From Chloroflexota bacterium (lineage in GTDB: Bacteria; Chloroflexota; Anaerolineae; Aggregatilineales; Ch27): 51,844 nt of DNA. Shown one piece after another: positions 40,932 through 49,643 of this stretch (its first letter is position 1; each line of letters starts with the position of its first letter). The stretch spans positions 1 through 51,844 of the forward strand of contig JAIOAT010000019.1 of NCBI GenBank assembly GCA_019873685.1, read 5' to 3'. Under the pieces are notes generated by a model. That model was not told the origin of the DNA. It was given only the letters and a program-made list of their open reading frames with translations, and ran no database searches. The position numbers and the translations under genes were made by a program.

Positions 40932-43250
40932 ATGGCCGCCAGCGCGGTAGAGCGACGACACATCCATGTTGATGGCGTGGTGCAGGGCGTGGGCTTTCGG
41001 CCCTTCATCTATGGCCTGGCGGTGCGCCACCGCCTGACCGGTTGGGTGCTCAACTCGTCATCCGGCGTGGACATCACGGTTGAAGGCCCGCCCACCGCCC
41101 TGGACTCCTTCCAGCGAGCGATCACGGCTGAAGCACCGCCGCTGGCCCGCATCGACCGGGTGACTGCGACGCTGCTCCCTCGCGATGGCGAGCCATTCAC
41201 CACTTTCTCCATCCGCCACAGCGCCACCGACGCTGGCGCATCGTTGATCGCGCCGGACGTGGCTACCTGCCCCGATTGCCTGGCGGAAATCCTCAACCCA
41301 GCCGACCGGCGCTACCGCTACCCGTTCACCAACTGCACCAATTGCGGGCCGCGCTACACCATCATCGAGGCCATGCCCTACGACCGCCCGATGACCACCA
41401 TGCGCGCCTTCGCCATGTGCCCGGCGTGCCAGGCGGAATACGACGATCCGCTCAACCGCCGCTTTCACGCCCAGCCGAACGCCTGCCCGGTCTGCGGGCC
41501 ACGCCTGCGCCTGATCGCTCCGGCGGACACGCCTGCTGATCTGTTAGCCGGTTGCCCGGATGACATCGCCCGTGCAGCGGCGTTGCTGCGTGCCGGGTAC
41601 ATCCTGGCCATCAAGGGGCTGGGCGGCTATCACCTGGCCTGCGATGCGACGAGCGCGGAGGCGGTGGCCCGCCTGCGCCAGCGCAAAGCCCGCCCGGACA
41701 AACCCTTCGCCGTGATGCTGGAATCGCTGGAGGCAGTGCGCCGCCGCTGCGTGGTCAACGCGGATGAAGCCGCGCTGCTGTCCGCCGTCAGCGCCCCGAT
41801 CGTGCTGCTCTATACCCGGCCAGACTCGGACATCGCCCCGAACGTCGCCCCGGATAACCCCATGCTGGGCGTGATGCTGCCCTATACCCCCCTGCACCAC
41901 CTCCTGTTGCGCGACGCGGGCATCCCCCTGGTGATGACCAGCGGCAACCTGAGCGACATGCCGGTGATCAAGGACGACGACGAAGCGCTGGAGAAGCTGG
42001 CCCCCATCGCTGATGCTTTCCTGCTGCATAACCGCCCGATTCATATGCGCTGCGACGATGCCGTGTGGTGGGTTGACCGCTTCGCCGGGGAAGGCGACGC
42101 TGCGCTACAACCCCTGCGGCGCTCCCGTGGGGATGCGCCTTACCCCATCCGTCTGCCCTGGGCTGCCCCGCGCCAGATTCTGGCCACCGGCGCGGAGATG
42201 AAGAACACGTTGTGCCTGCTGCGCGGGCAGGACGCTTTCCTCAGCCAGCATATCGGCGAAGTGGATTCGCTGGAGGCGCTGGCCTACTTCCGCGAGGCGC
42301 TGGATCACCTGCGCCGCATCTTCAAGGTGCAGCCAGAGACAATCGCCCACGATCTGCATCCCGGTTACCTGACCACCCGCCTGGCCCGCGAACTGGCCGC
42401 CGCCTGGGATGTGCCGCGCGTCGAAGTCCAGCATCACCATGCCCATATCGCCGCCTGCCTGGCTGAGCATGGGCGGGATGAGCCGGTGATCGGCCTGGCA
42501 CTGGACGGCACCGGCTACGGCCCGGACGGCGCGATCTGGGGCGGCGAGGTGCTGGCAGCTGATCTGCAGGGCTACGAGCGCCTGGCCCACCTGGAATATC
42601 TGCCACTGCCGGGTGGCGAGGCGGCCATCCGCCGCCCGTACCGCATTGCCTGGGGCTACCTGTGGGAAACCGGCGGGAATATCCCGCATTTACCCACACT
42701 ATCCCACCTTAACCCACAGGAGCAGACAATCGTTATCCAGCAGGTCAGTCGTCGTTTGAACAGTCCGCTGACTTCCAGCGCCGGGCGCCTGTTCGACGCC
42801 GTCTCGGCGCTGCTGGGCCTGTGCCCGGTGACCACGTTTGAGGCGCAGGCGGCCATCGCGCTGGAACTGGCCGCCCGCGGCGTCGACCTGGCCCGCATCA
42901 TCCCCTACGCCTTCACGCTGGACGACAGCATCATCCGCGTCGGCGGGCTGCTGGAATCAGTCGTGCGCGATGTAGACGCTGGCCGCCCGATCGGCGAGAT
43001 CGCCGCCGCGTTCCACCTGACGCTGGCCGAGATGTTTGCTGCAGCAACGGAACAAGCACGCAGCCAAACCGGACTGGGGACGGTAGTCCTCTCCGGCGGT
43101 GTGTTCCAGAACCGGCTCTTCCTGCGGCTGATGCGGGAGGCGTTGCGGCGACGCGGCTTTGCTGTGCTCTCCCACCGGCAGGTCCCGGCCAACGACGGCG
43201 GCCTCAGCCTGGGCCAGGCGGCGGTCGCCCTGCACACCTCACCGGGCTGA
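40932..43250 (+). CDS. hypF: Carbamoyltransferase HypF
   Basis: HypF makes the cyanide-ligand precursor by transferring carbamoyl from carbamoyl phosphate to HypE. The 772-residue chain has an acylphosphatase domain (VVQGVGFRPFIYGLA), two zinc fingers (CPDC, CTNCGPR, CPAC, CPVCGPR), a YrdC-like domain (LAIKGLGGYHLACDA, KPFAVM) and a Kae1-like domain (EVQHHHAHIAACLAEH, LALDGTGYG, VVLSGGVFQNRLF). ATG 40932 is preferred, with AGGA upstream; ATG 40896 is an alternative. Its direction opposite to hypCDE is unusual but all domains are intact. No hydrogenase structural genes, hypA or hypB are in the window. Confidence 0.95.
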   Translation: MAASAVERRHIHVDGVVQGVGFRPFIYGLAVRHRLTGWVLNSSSGVDITVEGPPTALDSFQRAITAEAPPLARIDRVTATLLPRDGEPFTTFSIRHSATDAGASLIAPDVATCPDCLAEILNPADRRYRYPFTNCTNCGPRYTIIEAMPYDRPMTTMRAFAMCPACQAEYDDPLNRRFHAQPNACPVCGPRLRLIAPADTPADLLAGCPDDIARAAALLRAGYILAIKGLGGYHLACDATSAEAVARLRQRKARPDKPFAVMLESLEAVRRRCVVNADEAALLSAVSAPIVLLYTRPDSDIAPNVAPDNPMLGVMLPYTPLHHLLLRDAGIPLVMTSGNLSDMPVIKDDDEALEKLAPIADAFLLHNRPIHMRCDDAVWWVDRFAGEGDAALQPLRRSRGDAPYPIRLPWAAPRQILATGAEMKNTLCLLRGQDAFLSQHIGEVDSLEALAYFREALDHLRRIFKVQPETIAHDLHPGYLTTRLARELAAAWDVPRVEVQHHHAHIAACLAEHGRDEPVIGLALDGTGYGPDGAIWGGEVLAADLQGYERLAHLEYLPLPGGEAAIRRPYRIAWGYLWETGGNIPHLPTLSHLNPQEQTIVIQQVSRRLNSPLTSSAGRLFDAVSALLGLCPVTTFEAQAAIALELAARGVDLARIIPYAFTLDDSIIRVGGLLESVVRDVDAGRPIGEIAAAFHLTLAEMFAAATEQARSQTGLGTVVLSGGVFQNRLFLRLMREALRRRGFAVLSHRQVPANDGGLSLGQAAVALHTSPG

Positions 43251-43270
43251 TCCCGTCCTGCAACAAAGAA

Positions 43271-43298
43271 ATCGCCCCGGCGGGTCAGCCAGGGCGAT
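43271..43298 (-). terminator. Hairpin between hypF and the small membrane-protein gene
   Basis: ATCGCCC (43271-43277) pairs with GGGCGAT (43292-43298), with an inner GGC/GCC pairing. On the minus strand it is followed by TTCTTTGTTG, so it is best read as the terminator of the minus-strand gene ending at 43325; it could also slow hypF transcription. Confidence 0.6.
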
Positions 43299-43324
43299 CA
43301 ACAGGTCTTGAGGCCAGGCAGCGA

Positions 43325-43666
43325 TTAGCTTTCGCGGCGGCCAAAGATCATCGCCAGGCCGATGGCCACCAGCGCCAGCGGCCACAGCTTAAACAACCAG
43401 TCCAGCTCGACATTGAACAGGAAGGCCAGCGCCAGAACCACCAGGAACAGGCCCAGCCCGCCCTGTACCAGGTCGTTGTTGTTCAGCCGGTTGTTGGCGG
43501 TATAGACGTTGTAGACGTTACGCAGCATGGCCAACCCCGGCAGCGCAATGAAGATCGCCCACCAGTTGAAGTTCAACTGCATCCCGAACTGGCCAAGCAG
43601 CAGGATGACGCCCAGCGCAATGAGGATGAGCGCGCCCACATTTCTGTCCCGACCTCTGGTCGCCAT
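43325..43666 (-). CDS. Small four-helix membrane protein of unknown function
   Basis: A 113-residue protein with about four hydrophobic helices (ALILIALGVILLLGQFG, WWAIFIALPGLAML, GLGLFLVVLALAFLF, WPLALVAIGLAMIFG) and short polar linkers. This is the look of the DUF5668/LiaF-type N-terminal membrane module common in Gram-positive and Chloroflexota genomes. ATG 43666 follows GGGAGAAAA; a longer frame upstream has no site. Function unknown. It lies just downstream of the kinase-regulator gene on the same strand. Confidence 0.75.
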   Translation of the reverse strand: MATRGRDRNVGALILIALGVILLLGQFGMQLNFNWWAIFIALPGLAMLRNVYNVYTANNRLNNNDLVQGGLGLFLVVLALAFLFNVELDWLFKLWPLALVAIGLAMIFGRRES

Positions 43667-43768
43667 AGGTGATTTTCTCCCTTCGCCCACAGTGGCTATC
43701 ACTTTACTATACGCACACTCCGGCGGAAGGTTCCAAAGCTGCAACCGATAGCGGCCATTCGCGGCCAT

Positions 43769-44581
43769 TCAGGGTTTGAAGTAGCGCGTGATCAGGGCGA
43801 TTACTTCCGCGGCGCTTTCCTCAATGGGCTTGTCAGTGATGTCCAGGATGGCAAAGCCGTGCTCGCGGAACAGGCGCAGGGCGCCCTCGACCTGCTCCTT
43901 GAGCGCCTCCGGCTCAACATAGTCACCGCCGCCACCCGCCCGGAGCCGCCGCTGCCGCCAGCGACGATGGGCGACCAGCTGGTCGGGGTCGATGGTCAAC
44001 CCGATCACGCGACGCGGATCGATCTGGAATAGCTCCGCTGGCGGGTCGACGCCGGGCACGATGGGGACATTGGCTGTCTTCCACCCCTGCACTGAGAGAT
44101 AAATGCTCAGCGGCGTTTTGCCCACGCGGGAGACGCCGATCAGGACGATCTCCGCCTGGTCAAGCTCGTGCGGCTTGCGCCCATCGTCGTGCGACACGGT
44201 GAACTCGATCGCTTCGATGCGCTCAAAGTAGGTCTCGCGGATCTGGCGGTATAGCCCCGGCTGGCCGAGCGGCTCCCTGCCCAGCAGGTGAGTCAGGTGG
44301 GAGAGCAGCCCGCCCATCAAATCCAGGGCGGGAACGTTCTCTTGCCGGGCGCGCTGGATCAAGGCCTGGCGCAGACCAGCATCCACCAGCGTGTGGACAA
44401 TCGTGCCGTGCGTGCGACCGGCCTCCTGAACGGCGGCTTCAACCTGCGCCAGCTCCCGCACACGCGGCACGATGATCACCGGGATGTCGTCAGACTCAAA
44501 CTGGGCCAGCGCCGTGCGCACAATCTGCTCACCACTGATGCCTTCCCCGCCGGATACGATGTAGATCGGCGGCGCGTTCAT
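43769..44581 (-). CDS. Pyruvate, water dikinase / PPDK regulatory protein (PSRP)
   Basis: A 270-residue bifunctional ADP-dependent kinase and Pi-dependent phosphorylase (DUF299) that switches PEP synthase or pyruvate phosphate dikinase off and on. It shows IYIVSGGEGISGEQIVRTALAQF, the P-loop GVSRVGKTPLSIYL (149-162) and GLTIDPDQL. Which dikinase is the target cannot be told, since neither is in the window. ATG 44581 follows GGGAGGAGCC. It is divergent from the small hypothetical gene at 44770. Confidence 0.92.
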   Translation of the reverse strand: MNAPPIYIVSGGEGISGEQIVRTALAQFESDDIPVIIVPRVRELAQVEAAVQEAGRTHGTIVHTLVDAGLRQALIQRARQENVPALDLMGGLLSHLTHLLGREPLGQPGLYRQIRETYFERIEAIEFTVSHDDGRKPHELDQAEIVLIGVSRVGKTPLSIYLSVQGWKTANVPIVPGVDPPAELFQIDPRRVIGLTIDPDQLVAHRRWRQRRLRAGGGGDYVEPEALKEQVEGALRLFREHGFAILDITDKPIEESAAEVIALITRYFKP

Positions 44582-44727
44582 CTGGCTCCTCCCTGCCTCT
44601 GTAGCAGATGTTCTTCACCGCGTTCTGTGATCTCAGTGTAAGGACTTTTGCCTGCAGTGAGGAGATCGCTGGCAGGACTCGCGGGATCGCGCCGGGCGGC
44701 CCATAATCTTCAGCAGCGCCATAGCTA

Positions 44728-44751
44728 CAGCGCCGCTACCAGCGCCGCTAC
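44728..44751 (+). repeat. Tandem 12-bp direct repeat upstream of the hypothetical membrane gene
   Basis: CAGCGCCGCTAC occurs twice in direct tandem (44728-44739 and 44740-44751), with a degraded third copy just before (about 44714-44727). It ends less than 20 bases before the ATG at 44770. It may be a slippage product or may influence translation initiation. Confidence 0.7.
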
Positions 44752-44769
44752 CGGCGGAAGGATGCCAGC

Positions 44770-45309
44770 ATGGATGACCGGAACGACAGCAGCGCAACCG
44801 ATCAACTGGCCGACGCCTTTGCCTTCACCACGGAAGATCTGGCCGCCAACCGCGCCGGTCGGCTGAGCCAGCGGCAAGTGGAAGCCCTGCGCCGCCGCGA
44901 GCGCCGGGCCAGTGTCATCGTGCTGCTCTTCACGCTGGGCATGGCGGTCGTGCCCGCCCTGGCTCTGCTGGTCTTTGCCCTTGCGGGAAACATGCCGATG
45001 ATAGGACTGTCGGTGTTCCTGCTGGTGGGATTACCCATGCTGGGCTACTGGGTGGCCGATTCAGAACGCCGCCGCTGGCGCCGCGACCGCACGGGTGATG
45101 TCGCCGCCGGCATCTACGGGCCGGTCTGGCCTGCCAGTACGTCAGGTCGGACGGGCCGCCCCCGTATACGCATCGAGAATCTGGAGTTTGAGGTCAGCCC
45201 GGAACAACTGGCCGCCTTCCAGCCGGGAGTCACGTACAGCGTTTACTACACGCCCCGCACGCGGACAATCCTGTCCGTCGAACGCCCGCAGGAGAAACCG
45301 GGCGTCTAA
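44770..45309 (+). CDS. Hypothetical two-helix membrane protein
   Basis: A 179-residue protein I do not recognise. Residues 1-45 are charged and helical (LSQRQVEALRRRERRAS). Two hydrophobic helices follow (about 47-70 and 75-95), then a basic stretch (DSERRRWRRDR) and a C-terminal small beta-like domain (IRIENLEFEVSPEQLAAF, YSVYYTPRTRTILSVE) probably in the cytoplasm. The start ATG 44770 has GCGGAAGGATG nearby. Its stop overlaps the end of the ABC-2 permease gene on the other strand. Codon usage looks like its neighbours. Confidence 0.7.
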   Translation: MDDRNDSSATDQLADAFAFTTEDLAANRAGRLSQRQVEALRRRERRASVIVLLFTLGMAVVPALALLVFALAGNMPMIGLSVFLLVGLPMLGYWVADSERRRWRRDRTGDVAAGIYGPVWPASTSGRTGRPRIRIENLEFEVSPEQLAAFQPGVTYSVYYTPRTRTILSVERPQEKPGV

Positions 45310-46814
45310 CCACCCAGCAGTAAACGCACGGCTGCTGGCGTGACGTAGACTTCCAGAACAGCCGCCACGACCAGCAGCGGCAGCACCAGACCAATCCCGA
45401 CCGCTGCGGCATCCGCCATGGCGGCCAGCCAGTGTTCGCCGATGCTGCGCCCGGCAGGCGGGCGATCGGTGATGCAGGCGCCCATGCGCAACGCCGCCGC
45501 CGTTGCCAGCAGGATGGCCGGGATTTCCACCATACTATGGGGGGCCACCGCCGCCAGGAATACCGCCGGGTCCAGCCCCAGCGCCACAAACTGGGCGGCA
45601 ACCCAGCCCAGGATGCCAAACGGCGCGATGGCCAGCACCACCGCCATCACCCCGAAGCTCACTACCGCCAGCAAGGTCGCCGCCAGCAGCACACGACTAT
45701 TCTGCCACACCGCCAGCAGGATGGTCCCCGGCTGCGCTCCCAGTTCGTAGAGCATACTGAAGTTGGCCGCCAGCGCTTCCCGCGAAGTAGCGGCTTCCGG
45801 CGGAAGGCGTAACGCGGAGTACGTCCCGATTCCCCAGCCGGCCACAAAAGCCCCCACCGCAGCGATCAGGACGACCAGCGCCGCCCAGCGCAGGCGGCGC
45901 GCCGCCGGGAAAACCGTCCCGCCATACCACCCCAGCAGACTGCCCTGCCGCTCCCCTCGAAAATGACGCCAGAAGGTGCGGGCAATCCAGCGCAGGTTGA
46001 TCGCGTCCAGGGCGGTGGAGAGCAACTCCTCACGGTTGAACATGCGCGTGCCGATCCGCATGAACAACACCGTGCCCAGCAGCAAGCCCGCCAGAATCAC
46101 CCACAGGGCAAAGATGCCGCGCGGCGAATCAGCGTCCGGCGCGCCGAACATGATGATGCTTTCCAGGATGATCAACAGAGAAACCGGCACGATGATGAAG
46201 CTGGCCAGCAGGTTAGCGGCGCGGGTAGATGTCGTCTGGCTGGAAACCACGACCGCCCCGGTGACCATCAGCAACGCCTGCGCCGTAGTCAGCAGGACGA
46301 TCTGGACGATCAGCATCGGCTGTGGACGCCAGGCCAGTTCGCCCAGCAGCAGGCTGCCCAGGTAGATCGCCATGCCCGTGTAGCTGGCCAGCAGCGGCGG
46401 GATCATCGCCGCCAGCGTCTTGCCGATGTACAGCTCCAGGTTAGTCAGTGGGGTGGCCAGCAGCGGCTCCAGGCTGCGCCGTTCCTTTTCGCCGACAAAG
46501 GTTTCCAGCGCAATCACCAGCGAAAGTGAGATCGGGAAGAACCCCACGATCATCAGCAGGAAGGGAATCGTCCGTTCGCCGATCAGCTCCGCGCCGTACT
46601 GCGTCACAAAGTTCAGCATCAGGTTGGCGCCAAACTGGGAAAGCGCCGGAAAGCCCAGGGTCAGGATGAAGATCGGGGCCATGATCCGCCAGTCACGGAA
46701 GCTATCCAGCAACTCGCGGCGGGTGACAATCAGGGCGTTGCTCAGGGTGAGCCGCCAGCGACCCCACCGGCCCGTCGAGCCTGACGCTTTACGCGGAGAA
46801 ACCGTTGCCGTCAT
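45306..46814 (-). CDS. ABC-2 permease fused to a SpoIIM-like domain
   Basis: A 502-residue membrane protein. The N-terminal half is an ABC-2 exporter permease: RRELLDSFRDWRIMAPIFI, ALETFVGEKERRSLEPLLATPL and five to six helices. The C-terminal half, from about residue 280, has the stage II sporulation M/DUF95 pattern with five helices and the hallmark HSMVEIPAILLATAAALRMG. ATG 46814 is chosen; it overlaps the ATPase gene by 26 bases, and an in-frame TTG lies at 46844. It is the partner of the preceding ATPase. The exported substrate is unknown. Confidence 0.85.
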   Translation of the reverse strand: MTATVSPRKASGSTGRWGRWRLTLSNALIVTRRELLDSFRDWRIMAPIFILTLGFPALSQFGANLMLNFVTQYGAELIGERTIPFLLMIVGFFPISLSLVIALETFVGEKERRSLEPLLATPLTNLELYIGKTLAAMIPPLLASYTGMAIYLGSLLLGELAWRPQPMLIVQIVLLTTAQALLMVTGAVVVSSQTTSTRAANLLASFIIVPVSLLIILESIIMFGAPDADSPRGIFALWVILAGLLLGTVLFMRIGTRMFNREELLSTALDAINLRWIARTFWRHFRGERQGSLLGWYGGTVFPAARRLRWAALVVLIAAVGAFVAGWGIGTYSALRLPPEAATSREALAANFSMLYELGAQPGTILLAVWQNSRVLLAATLLAVVSFGVMAVVLAIAPFGILGWVAAQFVALGLDPAVFLAAVAPHSMVEIPAILLATAAALRMGACITDRPPAGRSIGEHWLAAMADAAAVGIGLVLPLLVVAAVLEVYVTPAAVRLLLGG

Positions 46815-47766
46815 TGCGGTGGCCCTTTTCGTCTTCCTCGACAATCCGCAGGTAGATCGTCTCCAGCGTGTCCTGCAGCGGGCTGAGCGTCACCACGTCC
46901 ACGCCGAGGCCGGTCAGCCGGCGGATGATCTGCGGGTTGGTGCGCTCCGGCTCCTCAGTGCGGTAGCGGAGCCAGTCGTCGCCACACTCAACCACCTGCA
47001 CGAGGCTGCTCAGTTCAGCAGCAATGCCATTGAGCGGCCCGTGCACCCGCAGTTCCATCAGCGGGACGCCAGCAAAAGCGCGGGAAAGCTGCTCAAAAGT
47101 GCCGAGGGCGATGATCCGCCCCTGGCGGATGATGGCGATCCGGTCAGCCAGGAGTTGCGCTTCGGTCAGGTTGTGCGTGGTGACGATAAACGTGCGGGCG
47201 TCGCGCCGCAGTTCCAGGATGGCGTCCCGTACCAGCTTGGCGCTCTGGGGGTCCATGGCGCTGGTCGGCTCGTCCAGCAGCAGGACAGGCGGATCATGCA
47301 GCATGGCCCGGACCAGGGCCAGCTTCTGCTTCATCCCTTTGGAAAACTCACCCAGCCGCCGGTCAAGCGCATCTTCCAGCCCGAAGCGTTGCATCAACAG
47401 GCGGGGCCGTTCCCGGCGGGTGCGGTCATCCAGATGGTACAGCCGGGCGAAGAAATCCAGGTACTCCAGGGCCTTCATGCGCTCGTAGAGGCCGTGTTGT
47501 TCCGTCAGCACGCCCACCCTGAAGCGCACCTCTTCCGGCTGGCTGACCACGTCATAACCGGCGATCCTGGCCCAACCGGAGGTTGGCTTGAGGATCGAGG
47601 TTAACATACGTACGGTGGTGGTCTTGCCGGCGCCATTTGGCCCCAGCAGTGCCAGGACACTGCCCGCTTCCACCTGCAGCGTCACACGATCCACCGCCCG
47701 GAAGTTGCCAAAATCTTTGGTCAGCTCCTCGGCTTCAAGCATTACTCTGCGCTCAACCATAGCCAT
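46789..47766 (-). CDS. ABC-2 type transporter ATP-binding protein
   Basis: A 325-residue ATPase for the fused permease encoded directly downstream. Walker A is LGPNGAGKTTT (about 43-53), the Q-loop region is GVLTEQHGLYERM, the signature FSKGMKQKLAL, Walker B VLLLDEPTSAMDP and the switch TTHNLTEA. A C-terminal domain of about 100 residues (VPLMELRVHGPL, DTLETIYLRIVEE) is typical of exporter ATPases in this class. ATG 47766 is used; another in-frame ATG is at 47760. Confidence 0.92.
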   Translation of the reverse strand: MAMVERRVMLEAEELTKDFGNFRAVDRVTLQVEAGSVLALLGPNGAGKTTTVRMLTSILKPTSGWARIAGYDVVSQPEEVRFRVGVLTEQHGLYERMKALEYLDFFARLYHLDDRTRRERPRLLMQRFGLEDALDRRLGEFSKGMKQKLALVRAMLHDPPVLLLDEPTSAMDPQSAKLVRDAILELRRDARTFIVTTHNLTEAQLLADRIAIIRQGRIIALGTFEQLSRAFAGVPLMELRVHGPLNGIAAELSSLVQVVECGDDWLRYRTEEPERTNPQIIRRLTGLGVDVVTLSPLQDTLETIYLRIVEEDEKGHRNDGNGFSA

Positions 47767-47855
47767 GAATCACCCTGTCTGCCCGCACCACTGTTCATTG
47801 TAGTTCAGCGGACAGCGCTAAGACTATGGCCTTTTGGCACTACCGGCCGGCTCTC

Positions 47856-48743
47856 CTAGCGATCGGCCACATCGAAGGTCTCTTCACCGGGGATCGTCGC
47901 GTAGCGCCCGGCAGCCGGCCAGCGCCGCCGCCACAGAAGTACTAGCGCAGCCAGGATGACACCGCCCAGCGCGACCACCTGGGACACATTCACCGACCCG
48001 ACCAGCGTTACATCGACGCGCAGGAACTCCAGCAAGAAACGGATTACGCCGTAGGAGATCAGGTAGAGCAGCAGAAAGTCGCCCTTGTGAAAGCGCTTGC
48101 GATGGTTGAGCCACAGGTAGAGCAGCACCACCACCGTCAGCGCATTCCACAGCGACTCGTAGAGAAAGATGGGATGAAAACGCGTTTCCAGCGGGTAAGT
48201 CACCATGTCACGGTACTGGCCAATGCGGGCGAAGCGTTCGATGGTGATGCCCCAGGGCAGCGTGGTCGGGAGGCCCCACAATTCCTGGTTGACGTAATTG
48301 CCCCAACGACCGATCGCCTGTCCCAGCGGCAGCACGATCGCGCCGATGTCCAGCCACTCTGCCAGGTTGAGGCGGTGACGCCGCGCATACAGCAGGATGC
48401 CCAGGATGCCGCCGATCACCGCGCCGAAGATGCCCAGCCCACCGCTCCAGATCGCCAGCGGCCCGTTGGTCAGGTCAAGCGGATGGGTCAGGAACCACTC
48501 CGGCGTGAAGCCGCGCTCAACCATCTCTTTGGAGGGGAAGAAGACGAACCACAGTCGCGCCCCGATAATGCCGGGGATCAGCGCCCAGGTCAGGCCGCTC
48601 CAGACATGATCCGGATCGCGGCGATCCTTCCTGGCCATCCAGGCAGCCAGGCTGGCGGCAAGCAACAGCCCGCCCACGATCAGCATCCCGTAGTAGCGAA
48701 GATAGAGAGGGCCAAGATGAATACCGTACGAATCCACAGACAT
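47856..48743 (-). CDS. lgt: Phosphatidylglycerol-prolipoprotein diacylglyceryl transferase
   Basis: The inner-membrane enzyme that adds diacylglycerol from phosphatidylglycerol to the lipobox cysteine of prolipoproteins. The 295-residue protein has about seven helices, the family motif GRWGNYVNQE (about 146-155), YYGMLIVGGLL near the N-terminus, HPIFLYESLWN and GVIRFLLEFLRVD. ATG 48743 is used. The next gene upstream (a CDP-alcohol phosphatidyltransferase) ends 5 bases away; the two may form a small lipid operon. Confidence 0.96.
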   Translation of the reverse strand: MSVDSYGIHLGPLYLRYYGMLIVGGLLLAASLAAWMARKDRRDPDHVWSGLTWALIPGIIGARLWFVFFPSKEMVERGFTPEWFLTHPLDLTNGPLAIWSGGLGIFGAVIGGILGILLYARRHRLNLAEWLDIGAIVLPLGQAIGRWGNYVNQELWGLPTTLPWGITIERFARIGQYRDMVTYPLETRFHPIFLYESLWNALTVVVLLYLWLNHRKRFHKGDFLLLYLISYGVIRFLLEFLRVDVTLVGSVNVSQVVALGGVILAALVLLWRRRWPAAGRYATIPGEETFDVADR

Positions 48744-48748
48744 AGCGC

Positions 48749-49387
48749 TTAAGCACCTTTATCGTTCCCGGCAACCTGCGCAAGCCGCGCAAATTGCGCC
48801 ACAGACCACAAGCGATGAAGTGCAGTCAGACCGGAACCCACCGCCAGGACAACCAGGCCAGGCAGCACCCAGCCTGTGAACAACATCAGCAGCAGCACCG
48901 CCAGACGCTCAAAGCGGGAGAACATCCCACCGGCGCAGGGTAAATCGGCGGCGCCAGCCCGCGCCCGGATGTAGCTCACCATGGTGCTGCCCACCAGCGC
49001 CGCGTATGCCAGCGCCATCTCCCCAAAGCGACCGGTCACCGCCAGGTAGTACGCCAGCGACAGCAGCAACGCCATATCGGCCAGGCGATCCACGGTCGAA
49101 TCGAGTACGCCGCCAAACGGGTTAGTGCGTCCCATCGCTCGCGCCACCGCGCCATCCAGTGCGTCCATAGGCAGGCTGATCACCAGCAACACCGCCGCCG
49201 CCACAAATTGGCCGCCGGCCAGCAATCCAGCAGCAACCAGCGTGATCCCCAGTCCAATCAGCGTCAGCAGATCGGGATGCACGCCATGCGCTGCCAGGCT
49301 ACGACCGACACGCTCGGTAAGGGCCGAGGTTGCCTGGCGCAACCAGGTGCTCAGGTTGGGCGTAGTGGGTGGTTGAGACGGTCTCAC
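48749..49387 (-). CDS. CDP-alcohol phosphatidyltransferase family protein
   Basis: A 212-residue membrane enzyme that swaps CMP on a CDP-lipid for an alcohol such as glycerol phosphate or inositol phosphate. The full signature D75-x2-DG-x2-AR-x8-G-x3-D96-x3-D100 is present in MDALDGAVARAMGR and FGGVLDSTVDR. About six helices follow. The GTG start at 49387 follows GGGAG; the longer upstream frame is antisense to tRNA-Pro and is rejected. The alcohol acceptor is unknown, though pairing with lgt suggests phosphatidylglycerol synthesis. Confidence 0.88.
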   Translation of the reverse strand: MRPSQPPTTPNLSTWLRQATSALTERVGRSLAAHGVHPDLLTLIGLGITLVAAGLLAGGQFVAAAVLLVISLPMDALDGAVARAMGRTNPFGGVLDSTVDRLADMALLLSLAYYLAVTGRFGEMALAYAALVGSTMVSYIRARAGAADLPCAGGMFSRFERLAVLLLMLFTGWVLPGLVVLAVGSGLTALHRLWSVAQFARLAQVAGNDKGA

Positions 49388-49461
49388 GGTCTTCTCCCAT
49401 CGTTGTTGGAGAAACTTGCCCTTGCCAGCGGGCGCTTTGTCAGGTACACTTAGGCCGTTCT

Positions 49462-49536
49462 CGGGGCGTAGCGCAGCTTGGCTAGCGCGCACCGTTCGGG
49501 TCGGTGAGGTCGGCGGTTCAAATCCGCCCGCCCCGA
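49462..49536 (+). tRNA. tRNA-Pro (anticodon CGG)
   Basis: Acceptor CGGGGCG (49462-49468) pairs with CGCCCCG (49529-49535), with discriminator A at 49536. The D-arm is GCGC/GCGC. The anticodon stem CACCG/CGGTG carries loop TTCGGGT with anticodon CGG. The T-arm is GGCGG-TTCAAAT-CCGCC. The terminal CCA is not encoded (ACAC follows). An intrinsic terminator follows within five bases, so this is a monocistronic tRNA gene. Confidence 0.95.
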
Positions 49537-49540
49537 CACA

Positions 49541-49566
49541 AAGGCTCGCATCAGCGAGCCTTTTTT
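49541..49566 (+). terminator. Intrinsic terminator of tRNA-Pro
   Basis: AAGGCTCGC (49541-49549) pairs with GCGAGCC plus TT (49554-49562) around loop ATCA, followed by T-rich sequence to 49566. This is a textbook Rho-independent terminator. Confidence 0.93.
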
Positions 49567-49643
49567 CATGCTCCAGACCCTGCCATTCTACACCGTCCTC
49601 CACCGATTTTACAGGGCGTGGCGCACGGGCCGGGCCGCCATAA

